NCBI RefSeq assembly: GCF_004116405.1
Contig: NZ_SDIC01000001.1
Location: 434,001-498,000, forward strand
Source: Halegenticoccus tardaugens
GTDB taxonomy: Archaea; Halobacteriota; Halobacteria; Halobacteriales; Haloferacaceae
DNA: 64,000 bases
Reading direction: 5' to 3'
Shown here: positions 35,681 through 44,803 of the stretch, in pieces
How the letters are laid out: every line of letters starts with the position of its first letter
Position numbering within the stretch: the stretch's first letter is position 1
Translations under genes and position numbers: made by a program
The notes under the pieces: generated by a model
Databases searched by the model: none
The model's input: the letters and a program-made list of their open reading frames with translations, nothing else
What the model was told of the DNA's origin: nothing

Positions 35681-38600
35681 TTAGCTGCACTCCGACCAGC
35701 CGCAGGACTCGCACGTCTTGCAGCCCTCGGAGAAGTACAGCGCCATGCTGCCGCACTCGGGACACTCGGGGCTCTCGCCCGCGTCGAGGAGGTCCTGCGT
35801 GGCGTCGGACGGCTCGTCGTTCGAGTCGTCGGCCCCGTTCGCGACCGCCGCGCCGCCATCCGTCTCCTGCATCCTCGCCTCCTCTTCGACCTCGGTCAGG
35901 TTCTTCTGCTTCGGGTACGGCTTTTCGATCTCGCCGTCGAGGTAGCGGCGCATCGCCGTGCCGATCGCGTCCGGGATGGAGTTGATCTGCTCGCCCTTGT
36001 CCCAGGCGACCTTCGGGCTGCGGATGCCCTGTAGCTCGCTCGCGATCTCCTCGGGGTCGACGCCGGAGCGCAGCGCCGTGCTGATGGTCTTCGCGAGCGC
36101 TTCCGTGAACGAGGCGGTGAAGCCGCCGGAGTTGCCGATGTTCGCGAACAGCTCGAACGGCTTGCCGTTCTCGTCCTCGTTGATGTTGACGTACAGCTTG
36201 CCGTAGCCCGTGTCGATCCGCTGGGTGACGCCGTAGAGCACGCCCGGACGCGGTCGCTTTTTGCCCGTTCCCATCTCGCCGTCGCCGACCGTCGAGAGCG
36301 CGTCGAGCTCGGGCCCGAACGCTTCGCGGGCCTCCGCGCTGTCGAGGAACCCCTCGACCCCGCCGAAGATCTCGCGGATCTGCTCCGCGATGACCGCCGC
36401 GGCCTCCTCGTCGTCGGAGAACTCGGCGTTCTTCGCGCGGGTCGTGAGCACCTGCTTCGAGCGGGTGCCGTCGCGGTAGACGGTGACGCCCTTGCCGCCG
36501 TGGTCGTAGATGTAGCGGTACACCTCGTCCATGTCCTCGACGGTGGCCGAGTTGGGGAAGTTGCAGGTCTTCGAGATGGCCGAGTCGACGCCCTGCTGGC
36601 AGGCGCACTGCACGGCGGCGTGGTCGATGCCGGTGAGGTCGGCCGTCACGACGAACAGCTCGGAGATGGAGTCGGGAACCGTCGACAGCGAGTCCACGCC
36701 GTCGAACTCGTTGTTCGCCATCTGTTCCTGCGCCTCGCGTTTGACCTCCTCGACGTCGATGTCGTTGGCCTCCAGCACGCGCAGGAAGTAGTCGTCGAAC
36801 TCGACGAGCATCTCGTCGCCCTGCACGTCGTCGGAGACGTTCTTGTAGTAGGCGACGTTGTAGATCGGCTCGCACCCGCCAGTGGTGTTGCCGACCATCG
36901 AGGTGGTGCCCGTCGGCGCGATGGTCGTCGTGTTGTGGTTGCGGATCGGGAAGCCGTCTGCCCACTCGTCGGCGTCGAGGCCGGTGTGGTGTTCGAACCA
37001 CTCGCGGTACTCGGTCGGGTTCACGTACTTGGAGTCCGCCCAGTCCTCGAAGCTGCCGCGCTCTTCCGCGAGTTCGTGGGAGGCCCACTTCGACTCGTGG
37101 TTGATGTGGGTCATCACCTGCCGGGCGACCTCGTTGCCCGCGTCGGAGCCGTAGCGGATGCCGAGCTGGATGTACAGCTGGGCGAGGCCCATGACGCCGA
37201 GGCCGATCTTCCGCATCTCGCGGACCTTCCGCTCGATCTTCTCCACCGGGAAGTCCGACATCGTGACGACGTTCTCCAGAAAGCGCGTGCCGTACTCGAC
37301 GCGGTGGTCGAACTCCTCCCAGTCGATCGCCTCCGCGAGGAACGCGTCGACGGCGTCCTCGTAGCTGTCGTACTCGTCGAGGTGCGCCTCGGACCAGACG
37401 CGCCAGTCGGGCGCGTCGTGGGCCGCCAGCGTCGAGAGGTTGATGTGCCCGAGGTTGCACGCCTCGTACTCCTCCAACGGCTGTTCGCCGCAGGGATTTG
37501 TTGCAAGGATCCTGTGATCCGGATGTTCCTCCACGTCGAACGAATGTTCCTTGTTCACCCGTTCGAGGTAGATCACGCCCGGCTCGCCGTTCTCGTGGGC
37601 CCCCTCGACGATGTGCTGCCAGATCTCCTTCGCGGGGATCGACAGCACCTCGCCGACCTCGACGTGCTCGCCGAGGTCGAACATCTCGTAGAGTTCCTTC
37701 GTCTCGGGCGTGGCGACGTGCGGCTCCTCGGTCCGGGGGTTGGTGAAGACGAACTCCTCGTCCGCGTACAGCGCCTCCATGAAGCCGTCGGTGACGCCGA
37801 CGGAGATGTTGAAGTTCGAGAGGTGCCCCTCGACGGCGTTGCGGAGGTGCTTCGGGACGCGACCGTCCTCGTCGATGAGTTCGCGCGCCTCTTCGAGCGC
37901 CTCCTTGAACGTCGTGTGCGTGTAGTCGTCCGGATCGTTGAGCCGGAGCGAGTGCGCGAGCGAGACGTCCTTGTTCTTCGCGTGGATGAACTGGATCACG
38001 TCCGGGTGCGAGACGCGCATCACGCCCATCTGCGCGCCGCGGCGGGCGCCGCCCTGCGCGATCGTCTCGCACATCTGGTCGTAGGTGCGCATGAACGTGA
38101 TCGGACCGGAGGCGATGCCTCCCGTCGAACCGACCGCGTCGCCGTAGGGGCGCAATCGCCAGAAGGCGTAGCCCATGCCGCCTCCGCTCTGAAAGACCTC
38201 GGCGGCCTCCTGCATCGTCTGGTGGATGTCCGTGATGTCGTCGTCGGGCGAGTCGACGAAACACGCGGAGAGCTGTTGGAGCTCGTCGCCCGCGTTCATG
38301 AGCGTCGGCGAGTTCGGGACGAAAGAGAGCATCTCCATCAGCTCCTGGAACTCCTCGCGCGTCGCCTCGACGGCCGTTCGGATCTCCTCGGGGAGCTCCG
38401 GGACGACGGTGTCGTAGGCGAACTTGTTGACGTTGTGGGCCGACAGCGCGGTTTCGGCGTCCGCGTCGGCGGTCGTCCCCTTCCCGAACACCTCCGCGGC
38501 GAGTTCGTCGCGGCGCGGGTGACCGGGCTTCAGCTGGTCGGGGCGGACGGCGACCTCGACGCCGCGCCGTTCGGCCTCGTACACTGCCTCGGCGAGGGCG

Positions 38601-38791
38601 ATGTTCTTCGCGACGCGGGCGAACAACTCCTCCTGCGTCTCGACGAGGTTCCCGTCCGCGTCCTTCCGGAGGTAGCGCGCCGGCAGGATGTTGTGGTACG
38701 CGTTCGCCGTCATGCGCGCCTCCAGCGTCTCGCCGTCCGTCCGCTTGATCGGCAGGTCCAGCTCGTCGGCGCTGATGTCCGCGCGGCTCAT
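35681..38791 (-). CDS. nrdJ: Ribonucleoside-diphosphate reductase, adenosylcobalamin-dependent (class II)
   Basis: Makes deoxyribonucleotides using a B12-derived radical, needing no oxygen or R2 subunit. The 1036-residue chain starts with an LDLPIKRTDGE region and carries LQQLSACFVDSPDD (first active-site Cys), FQSGGGMGYAF, the NPCGEQPLEEYEACNLG radical site, TTTIAPTGTTSMVGN, and a C-terminal zinc-ribbon tail (CPECGSMALYFSEGCKTCESCGWSEC) that re-reduces the active site. Length and tail are normal for vitamin B12-dependent archaeal forms. Monocistronic with a 525-base gap upstream. Confidence 0.97.
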   Translation of the reverse strand: MSRADISADELDLPIKRTDGETLEARMTANAYHNILPARYLRKDADGNLVETQEELFARVAKNIALAEAVYEAERRGVEVAVRPDQLKPGHPRRDELAAEVFGKGTTADADAETALSAHNVNKFAYDTVVPELPEEIRTAVEATREEFQELMEMLSFVPNSPTLMNAGDELQQLSACFVDSPDDDITDIHQTMQEAAEVFQSGGGMGYAFWRLRPYGDAVGSTGGIASGPITFMRTYDQMCETIAQGGARRGAQMGVMRVSHPDVIQFIHAKNKDVSLAHSLRLNDPDDYTHTTFKEALEEARELIDEDGRVPKHLRNAVEGHLSNFNISVGVTDGFMEALYADEEFVFTNPRTEEPHVATPETKELYEMFDLGEHVEVGEVLSIPAKEIWQHIVEGAHENGEPGVIYLERVNKEHSFDVEEHPDHRILATNPCGEQPLEEYEACNLGHINLSTLAAHDAPDWRVWSEAHLDEYDSYEDAVDAFLAEAIDWEEFDHRVEYGTRFLENVVTMSDFPVEKIERKVREMRKIGLGVMGLAQLYIQLGIRYGSDAGNEVARQVMTHINHESKWASHELAEERGSFEDWADSKYVNPTEYREWFEHHTGLDADEWADGFPIRNHNTTTIAPTGTTSMVGNTTGGCEPIYNVAYYKNVSDDVQGDEMLVEFDDYFLRVLEANDIDVEEVKREAQEQMANNEFDGVDSLSTVPDSISELFVVTADLTGIDHAAVQCACQQGVDSAISKTCNFPNSATVEDMDEVYRYIYDHGGKGVTVYRDGTRSKQVLTTRAKNAEFSDDEEAAAVIAEQIREIFGGVEGFLDSAEAREAFGPELDALSTVGDGEMGTGKKRPRPGVLYGVTQRIDTGYGKLYVNINEDENGKPFELFANIGNSGGFTASFTEALAKTISTALRSGVDPEEIASELQGIRSPKVAWDKGEQINSIPDAIGTAMRRYLDGEIEKPYPKQKNLTEVEEEARMQETDGGAAVANGADDSNDEPSDATQDLLDAGESPECPECGSMALYFSEGCKTCESCGWSECS

Positions 38792-39316
38792 CTCACCGTC
38801 CCTCCCGCCCAGCGATCCGCCGCCGGGCGATTCCGTGTGTCGTGACTGTCTCGGTTTCGTTCATTTATGACGATGTTCCTGTGTCGGACTGGCTCCCTTA
38901 ATCCTTCGGTCTCGGTAGACGCTTCGTCGACGGACACATATCACTACCGTGTCCTTTCGTCGAGGTCGTCGTCGCCGCGGGGGCTCGTACGTCGAATTAC
39001 GTGGGGCGGGAACCTCATAATAGTGGTTAGAGCGCGGCGAAAGTGATCCTTTCGGCGCGGGATTCGGGAGACGGTGCGGCGGCGTCCAGTCGAACGAAAG
39101 GGGGGTTGCGCTCGCCGCGCGACGAGCGACGGCGGTCGGCCGCGCGCCGTCGCGGCTCGGCGCTCGATCGTCCGTCGAATTCGTTCCGAATTAATATATC
39201 TAGAAACATTCATTGGTCGCCTGCGCGCCGAGAGTCGACGCGATGTCGACCCCGGTCGTGTCCGAGCGGCGGTTCTCTCCCACAGACTTATCTATACGCT
39301 GGTAGTTGTGTCTCGC
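38792..39316. other. 525-base intergenic region upstream of nrdJ
   Basis: No gene supported. The open frames on both strands between 38944 and 39213 are Arg/Ser-rich and lack acidic bias. It includes AT-rich blocks near 39019 and at 39185-39206 (AATTAATATATCTAGAAAC) and a TATA-like TTATCTATA (39287-39296) about 25 bases before the small membrane-protein gene. The nrdJ promoter should lie in 38792-38920. Confidence 0.5.
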
Positions 39317-39535
39317 ATGACGCTCACCGGTACGGCGGCGTTCCTGTCAACCCTTCAATCGGGGATGACGCCGGGGACGCCGCTCGGACAACTGTTCGCC
39401 GTCCTCGTCGCCGTCGGAGCCGTCGTGCTTGTCGGTCGGCTGGTTCTGCGGGTCGCGTGGCGGCTCGTGACCGTCGCCGCGCTCGTCGTCGGCGTCCTAC
39501 TCTTGGTGTCGATGGTCGCCCCCGGCCTCCTCTGA
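39317..39535 (+). CDS. Small membrane protein
   Basis: A 72-residue protein with two hydrophobic helices (LGQLFAVLVAVGAVVLVGRLVL and VTVAALVVGVLLLVSMVAPG) separated by RVAWR. The start at 39317 follows a TATA-like TTATCTATA at the leaderless distance. The family is unknown. It converges on trpG, with 10 bases between the stops. Confidence 0.72.
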   Translation: MTLTGTAAFLSTLQSGMTPGTPLGQLFAVLVAVGAVVLVGRLVLRVAWRLVTVAALVVGVLLLVSMVAPGLL

Positions 39536-39545
39536 TCCGCGCCGA

Positions 39546-40192
<647 letters not shown>

Positions 40193-40196
<4 letters not shown>

Positions 40197-41878
40197 CTCG
40201 TGGCCTCCCGGGCGGATTCGCGTTCGATCGCCTCGACTGCCGCGATCACCCCGCCCATCTTCTGTTCTGTCTCCTCGAACTCCGCCGCGGGATCGCTGTC
40301 GGCGACGATGCCCGCCCCCGCCTGCACCGTGATCTCGTCCGTCGAGCCGCGTCTGATCGTCGCGGTCCGGATCACGATGGCGAAGTCGGCGTCGCCGCCC
40401 CACGAGTAGTAGCCGACGCCGCCGCCGTAGATCCCGCGCGGCTCGGCTTCGAGTTCGTCGATGATCTCCATCGCGCGGACCTTCGGCGCGCCCGAGAGCG
40501 TTCCGGCGGGGAACGCCGCGCGCGTCGCGTCGAAGGCGTCCGCACCGGGCGCGAGATCCCCCGTGACGGTGCTCTCGATGTGCTGGACGTGCGAGTACTT
40601 CAGGACGTTCATGAACTCCTCGACGCGGACGCTGCCCGGGGCGGACACCCGCCGCACGTCGTTGCGCGCGAGGTCGACGAGCATCGTGTGCTCCGCGCGC
40701 TCCTTCGCGTCGGCGAGCATCTCGCCCGCCAGCCGGCGGTCCTCGACGGGGCTCGTCCCCCGCGGGCACGTCCCCGCGATGGGGTTCGAGACGACGCGCC
40801 GCCCCCGAACCGACACGAGCGTCTCCGGGCTCGCGCCGACCACCGAGAGGTCGTCGTGCCGGAGCAGGTACATGTACGGCGACGGGTTCACCTCGCGGAG
40901 CGACTCGTAGAGCCCGACGGGGTCGATCTCGCCCGAGAGCACGCGCTTTCTGGAGACGACGCCCTGGTAGATGTCGCCGTCGAGGACGCGCCGCTTCGCC
41001 CGCCGGACCGCCTCCTCGTACGCCTCGCGCGATCCCGCCCTCTCGCCCGCCCGGACGAACCCCCCCGTCTCGGGGTCGTCGGCGTCGGCGAGCGTCGTTC
41101 GCACCCGCTCCGCCTCCGCGAGGAGTTCGTCGTACGCCGCGTCCGGGTCGTCGCCGGGCCGGACGATCGGCGTGAACACGAGCGAGATTTCGTCCTCCGC
41201 GTCGTCGAAGACGACCGTCTTCGTCGTCAACACGAACTGCGCGTCCGGCAGCACCGGCTCCGGACGCTCGACGCCGACCTCCGAGAGCCAGAGGTCGTAG
41301 ACGGCTTCGTACGCCAGAAACCCGACAAGCCCGCCTTCGAGCTGCTGGCGCTCGGAGTCGTGGAATCCGACGCGCTCGACGTCGGGCAGGGCGCGCCGGA
41401 GCGCGTCGAGCGCGTCCGCGTCGGCGTCGTCGGCGCCGTCGATCCGGTCGGCCCCGGTCCCGGCGTCGGAGTCGGCGTCCGAGTTGGAACCGACGGCCGC
41501 CAGCAGTTCGGCCGCGCGCCCGTCGAGCGGCCGTACGTCCGTTCCGTCCGGCGTCACGGTCACGACCGCGTCGGGATCGTAGCCGACGAAGGAGTACCGC
41601 GCGTGTCGTTCCGGATCGGAACCGTCGGGCGAAAACGCCCCGTTCGGGTCGCTCGACGCCACCTTCTCGGCGCTTTCGAGGAGGAATCCGTAGTCGCTGC
41701 GGTCCGTCAGCGCGGCGTACGCGCAGAGCGGCGTCGTCTCCGGGCGGAGCGGGGCCGCGACGCGGATCACCGCCGGGCCGTCGACGGACGCCGCGAGATC
41801 GGCGAACTCCGCGCGGGAGCGGTCGAGCGAGGGCCGACCCGCGTCGTCGGACGCTCGATCCGTCCCGTCCGCGGTCAC
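40193..41878 (-). CDS. trpE: Anthranilate synthase component I
   Basis: Makes anthranilate from chorismate with ammonia from TrpG. The 561-residue chain has the chorismate-binding domain motifs: DIYQGVVSRK, RVVSNPIAGTCPRG, DLARNDVRRV and FPAGTLSGAPKVRAM. The N-terminal domain includes an acidic, repetitive insert (NSDADSDAGTGADRIDGADDADAD). The GTG start overlaps the trpF stop (GTGA), supporting coupled translation. Confidence 0.96.
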
Positions 41879-42522
41879 GCTTCGACCTCCCGCCGCCGGC
41901 CCGCGTTGCGGACGAACCGGCGGACCGCGTCGTGGTCCTTGACGCCGCCGTCGGTCTCGACGCCCGACGCCACGTCGACGGCGTGGGGTCGGACGGCGGC
42001 GACCGCGTCGGAGACGTTGGCCGGCGTGAGCCCCCCCGCGAGGACGACCGGCGAGGTCAGCTCCCGGACGAGATCGCGCGTGCGCTCCCAGTCGTGCGTC
42101 TCGCCGGTTCCGCCAGCGCCCGACGGCGACGCCGAATCGACGAGGAGCGCGTCGACGGCGTCGTCGTACCGGGCGGCGCGGTCGGCCTCCTCGCACGAGA
42201 CGACGCCGACGACCGCGACGTCCGCCTCCGCGCGGACGTATCGGAGTTCGTCGGCGTCGTACTCGCCGTGAAGCTGGAGCACGTCCGGGCGGACGACCTT
42301 CGCCAGTTCGACCGCGCGCTCGACCGTCTCGGGCATCGACACGAGCGCGGTCGTCAGAAACGGCGGAGCCGCCGCCGCGAGTTCCGCGGCGCGACCCGGT
42401 TCGATCTCCCGAGGGGTGTCGACCGGCACCTCGGCGATGAGCCCGATCGCGTCCGCGCCCGCCCGCTCCGCCGCCCGAAGGTCGTCCTCGTTCGTGATCC
42501 CGCAGACCTTGACTCGGACCAT
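41875..42522 (-). CDS. trpF: Phosphoribosylanthranilate isomerase
   Basis: Amadori rearrangement of phosphoribosylanthranilate in tryptophan synthesis. The 215-residue TIM barrel starts MVRVKVCGITNEDDL with the catalytic Cys, has LQLHGEYDAD, an Asp in LLVDSASP and the phosphate-binding AGGLTPANV and ASGVETDGGVKD motifs. Second gene of the trp operon, with a TGATG overlap to trpD and a GTGA overlap to trpE. Confidence 0.96.
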   Translation of the reverse strand: MVRVKVCGITNEDDLRAAERAGADAIGLIAEVPVDTPREIEPGRAAELAAAAPPFLTTALVSMPETVERAVELAKVVRPDVLQLHGEYDADELRYVRAEADVAVVGVVSCEEADRAARYDDAVDALLVDSASPSGAGGTGETHDWERTRDLVRELTSPVVLAGGLTPANVSDAVAAVRPHAVDVASGVETDGGVKDHDAVRRFVRNAGRRREVEA

Positions 42523-43577
42523 CAGTCTCCCTGCGGCGCTTCGGCCTCTTCGGCTCCGTCCGCGGTTTCGGTCCCTTCGACGGACGCGACCCGGAGGTCG
42601 TCGAGCTTCGACGCGGCCGCGCCGGAGTCGATCGCCTCGCGGGCGCAGTCGACGCCCGTCTCGATCGTGTCGGCCAATCCGGCGACGTACACCGCCGCGC
42701 CGGCGTTCGCGAGGACGATGTCCCGCTTCGGCCCCGTCACCTCGCCCGCGACGATCCCCCGGAGGTCTTCGGCGTTCTCCTTGGGCGTGCCGCCGGCGAC
42801 GGCCTCGACCGGCGCGGCCGACAGGCCGAGGTCGGCGGGGCGGAGCGCGTACTCCGTGACCGCCTCGCCGTCGATCTCGGCCACCGTCGTCTCGTCGTGG
42901 ATCGCGATCTCGTCCATGCCGGAGCCGTGGACGACGAGCGCGCGTTCGACCGGCATGTGCGCGAGCGCGCGGGCGACGACCGGGACGAGGTTCGGGTCGT
43001 AGACGCCGAGCACCTGCGCCTCAGCGCCGGCGGGGTTCGTGAGCGGCCCGAGGACGTTGAAGATCGTCCGCATCCCGAGCTCCTTCCGGGGCCCGATGAC
43101 GGCCTTCATCGCGGGGTGGAACACGGGCGCGAGCATGAAGCCGATGCCGTCGCGCTCGATGGCGCGCTCCACCGCCGGCGGCTCGGCCGCGACGTTCACC
43201 CCGGCCACGTCGAGGACGTCCGCGCTCCCGGAGGAGGAGGAGACGGAGTAGTTGCCGTGCTTCGCGACCGCCGCGCCGGCCCCGGCGGCGACGATGGCGC
43301 TCGTCGTGGAGACGTTGATGGTGTCGTAGGCGTCGCCGCCGGTCCCGCACGTGTCCACGAGCGGCCCGCGGTCGGGCTCGATCGTCCGCGCCGCCTCGCG
43401 CATCCCCTGCGCGAAGCCCGCGATCTCGGCCTCGGTCTCGCCCTTGGCGCGAAGGGCGGCCAGAAGCGCCCCCATCTGCGCCTCGGTCGCCCCCTCGAAT
43501 ACCATTCCGGCCGCCTCGCGCGCCTCGGCGAGCGTCAGGTCCTCGCCCTCCGTCGCGCGCTCGATGTAGTCCTGCAT
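42522..43577 (-). CDS. trpD: Anthranilate phosphoribosyltransferase
   Basis: Transfers PRPP-derived phosphoribose to anthranilate. The 351-residue protein has an intact PRPP loop DTCGTGGDAYDTINVS, the KHGNYSVSSSSGSADVL motif, and NVLGPLTNPAG. It is first of trpD-F-E-G, downstream of a GTAC dyad. Compare the TrpD2-like protein at 28219-29286, which lacks the PRPP loop. Confidence 0.97.
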   Translation of the reverse strand: MQDYIERATEGEDLTLAEAREAAGMVFEGATEAQMGALLAALRAKGETEAEIAGFAQGMREAARTIEPDRGPLVDTCGTGGDAYDTINVSTTSAIVAAGAGAAVAKHGNYSVSSSSGSADVLDVAGVNVAAEPPAVERAIERDGIGFMLAPVFHPAMKAVIGPRKELGMRTIFNVLGPLTNPAGAEAQVLGVYDPNLVPVVARALAHMPVERALVVHGSGMDEIAIHDETTVAEIDGEAVTEYALRPADLGLSAAPVEAVAGGTPKENAEDLRGIVAGEVTGPKRDIVLANAGAAVYVAGLADTIETGVDCAREAIDSGAAASKLDDLRVASVEGTETADGAEEAEAPQGD

Positions 43578-43609
43578 TGTGTGTCACCGTTGTACGTGTT
43601 CGTGTTACG

Positions 43610-43627
43610 ATGTACAAATCAGTACAT
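43610..43627. promoter_or_regulatory. Dyad ATGTAC-N6-GTACAT at the trp operon promoter
   Basis: Perfect 6-base arms, 33-50 bases before the trpD start and next to the TATA-like CTTAAG (43631-43636, minus strand). A further TGTAC lies at 43591-43595, 20 bases from the TGTAC of the dyad. TGTACA is the box recognised by the methanogen regulator TrpY, so a tryptophan-responsive operator is plausible; no such regulator is in the window. Confidence 0.55.
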
Positions 43628-43835
43628 GTCCTTAAGCCTGTCGGGGCGTGCGATCGGCGGTGCGTGGCGGTCTCGCCCGCCCGCAGCGGGTCGGTGCGGG
43701 GCGATCAGTCGGCCCTCCTCGACCGAGCGCGGCCCGGACGCTCCTCGTCGCGCCGAAATCGGCCGGCGACGCGGCGTTTCGAAAGCTTCAATTACCGTGC
43801 TGCGATACGATAGAGTGCGTTCGAAAGCTCTGACC

Positions 43836-43910
43836 GGGTTGGTGGTCTAGTCTGGTTATGACACCTCCTTGACATGGAGGAGGCCGGCAGTTCAAATCTG
43901 CCCCAACCCA
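43836..43910 (+). tRNA. trnV-GAC: tRNA-Val (anticodon GAC)
   Basis: A 75-base tRNA. Acceptor stem GGGTTGG/CCAACCC, anticodon stem CCTCC/GGAGG with loop TTGACAT (43869-43875, anticodon GAC at 43871-43873), T arm GGCAG-TTCAAAT-CTGCC, discriminator A; CCA is not encoded. A run of five T bases follows at once (43911-43915). Its 3' end is copied downstream. Confidence 0.95.
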
Positions 43911-44100
43911 TTTTTCGAGCGACTACCCGCGAGGAGCGAACGCGGCGAGCGCGTCGCTCGAAAATCGGTCCGGCAGATTTGAATCAGGGAGTGAAGCGAA
44001 CGACGTGAGCGAAACGACCGTGGTTCAAATCTGCCCCAACCCACTACTCCTGTCGCGGGCAACTCCGCGAGCGACAGGATCGTGACGTTGGGTAGATTTG
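43889..44100. repeat. Nested palindromes built from the tRNA-Val 3' end (att-like)
   Basis: The last 20 bases of the tRNA (43891-43910) recur exactly at 44024-44043. Each copy is followed by a hairpin and then an inverted copy of the tail. Unit 1 has the hairpin arms TTTTCGAGCGAC/GTCGCTCGAAAA (43912-43923, 43953-43964) and an inverted GGCAGATTTGAA (about 43972-43983). Unit 2 has the arms TCCTGTCGC/GCGACAGGA (44048-44056, 44071-44079) and an inverted GTTGGGTAGATTTGAAC (about 44087-44102). The exact tail repeat is an att-type duplication. Confidence 0.7.
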
Positions 44101-44149
44101 AACGGGGCGAGTCGCAGCGTCCGAGCGGAGCGAGGGCGACGGCACGGCA

Positions 44150-44403
44150 CAGTCCTCCGAATCGACGAACGACGTGGTTCGCGTCGGAAACGAAGACGTC
44201 ACCGTCGGTGACGCCACCGTCACGGTCGAAGACACGCGGAAACCGACTTCCCGGAAAAATCCATCGGCGCGGCGAGTTACACCGTCCACGAGTCGAGTCT
44301 GACAGTCGATGAGATGGCCGTTTCACCGACGCGGGTACGACGCACGAGATCGGTGACGGTTCAGAACGTCGGCATTTCGATCGAGAACGTCACAGGGCCG
44401 TAG
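44150..44403 (+). pseudogene. Frameshifted remnant of a beta-rich protein
   Basis: Protein-like sequence appears in alternating frames: NDVVRVGNEDVTVGDATVTV, then YTVHESSLTVDEMAVS, then TDAGTTHEIGDG, then VTVQNVGISIENVTGP followed by a stop at 44401-44403. The repeated V-T-V-x pattern looks like one original beta-rich, possibly surface, protein broken by at least two or three single-base shifts. No start or family could be assigned. It lies right after the tRNA-derived palindromes, as debris of an integrated element would. The rest of 44404-44597 holds nothing recognisable. Confidence 0.5.
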
Positions 44404-44597
44404 CGCGCGGGAAATCCACGACTGTGGAATCGAACGCGGTCTCTCCGATCTACCGGTCGAGCGCGAGTCGCGGTTCCACGTTCCGACCGTTTTTCTGCTC
44501 ACGACCGAGTCACTACTGACCGTCGTCCTGTCCCCGTCCCCGACTTTCAGAAAATAATCCCTCTGCTAATATCTAAGCCAATAGTTGTAAACACATT

Positions 44598-44612
44598 TCT
44601 ACCAATGGTAGA
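44598..44612. promoter_or_regulatory. Dyad TCTACCA-A-TGGTAGA upstream of the MFS gene
   Basis: Perfect 7-base arms around one central base, in an AT-rich block (44549-44625) about 190 bases before the MFS transporter start. Likely an operator for an unknown regulator. Confidence 0.45.
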
Positions 44613-44802
44613 TGTAAAATCGTCAGACGCGTACCGCTCGTCGTTTGAATCGGTTCCTCGGATCGGTATCGAGGTCGATATGTCGACGGTGTTCGGCGTC
44701 GACCGCCCGTGCGTCGGGTGCGAGACTGTTTTCCGTCCCCGGCACGACGCTCGGTTCTTCGCTTTCGCCACCGGACACCGTCGTTCAGAGGAGACTTCTT
44801 GA
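44605..44802 (+). CDS. Doubtful small ORF before the MFS gene
   Basis: A 65-codon frame ending one base before the MFS start. It has one CxxC pair (RPCVGCETVF) but no recognisable fold, and its ATG lies inside the dyad at 44598-44612. The close spacing would allow coupling, but it may be only leader sequence. Confidence 0.25.
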   Translation: MVDVKSSDAYRSSFESVPRIGIEVDMSTVFGVDRPCVGCETVFRPRHDARFFAFATGHRRSEETS

Positions 44803-44803
44803 C

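Noticed and set aside
36500..38845. A 781-codon frame opposite nrdJ
   Set aside because: Shadow of the ribonucleotide reductase gene; composition is not that of a haloarchaeal protein.
38944..39213. Overlapping frames on both strands in the nrdJ upstream region
   Set aside because: Strongly basic, no start signals and no recognisable motif; treated as intergenic.
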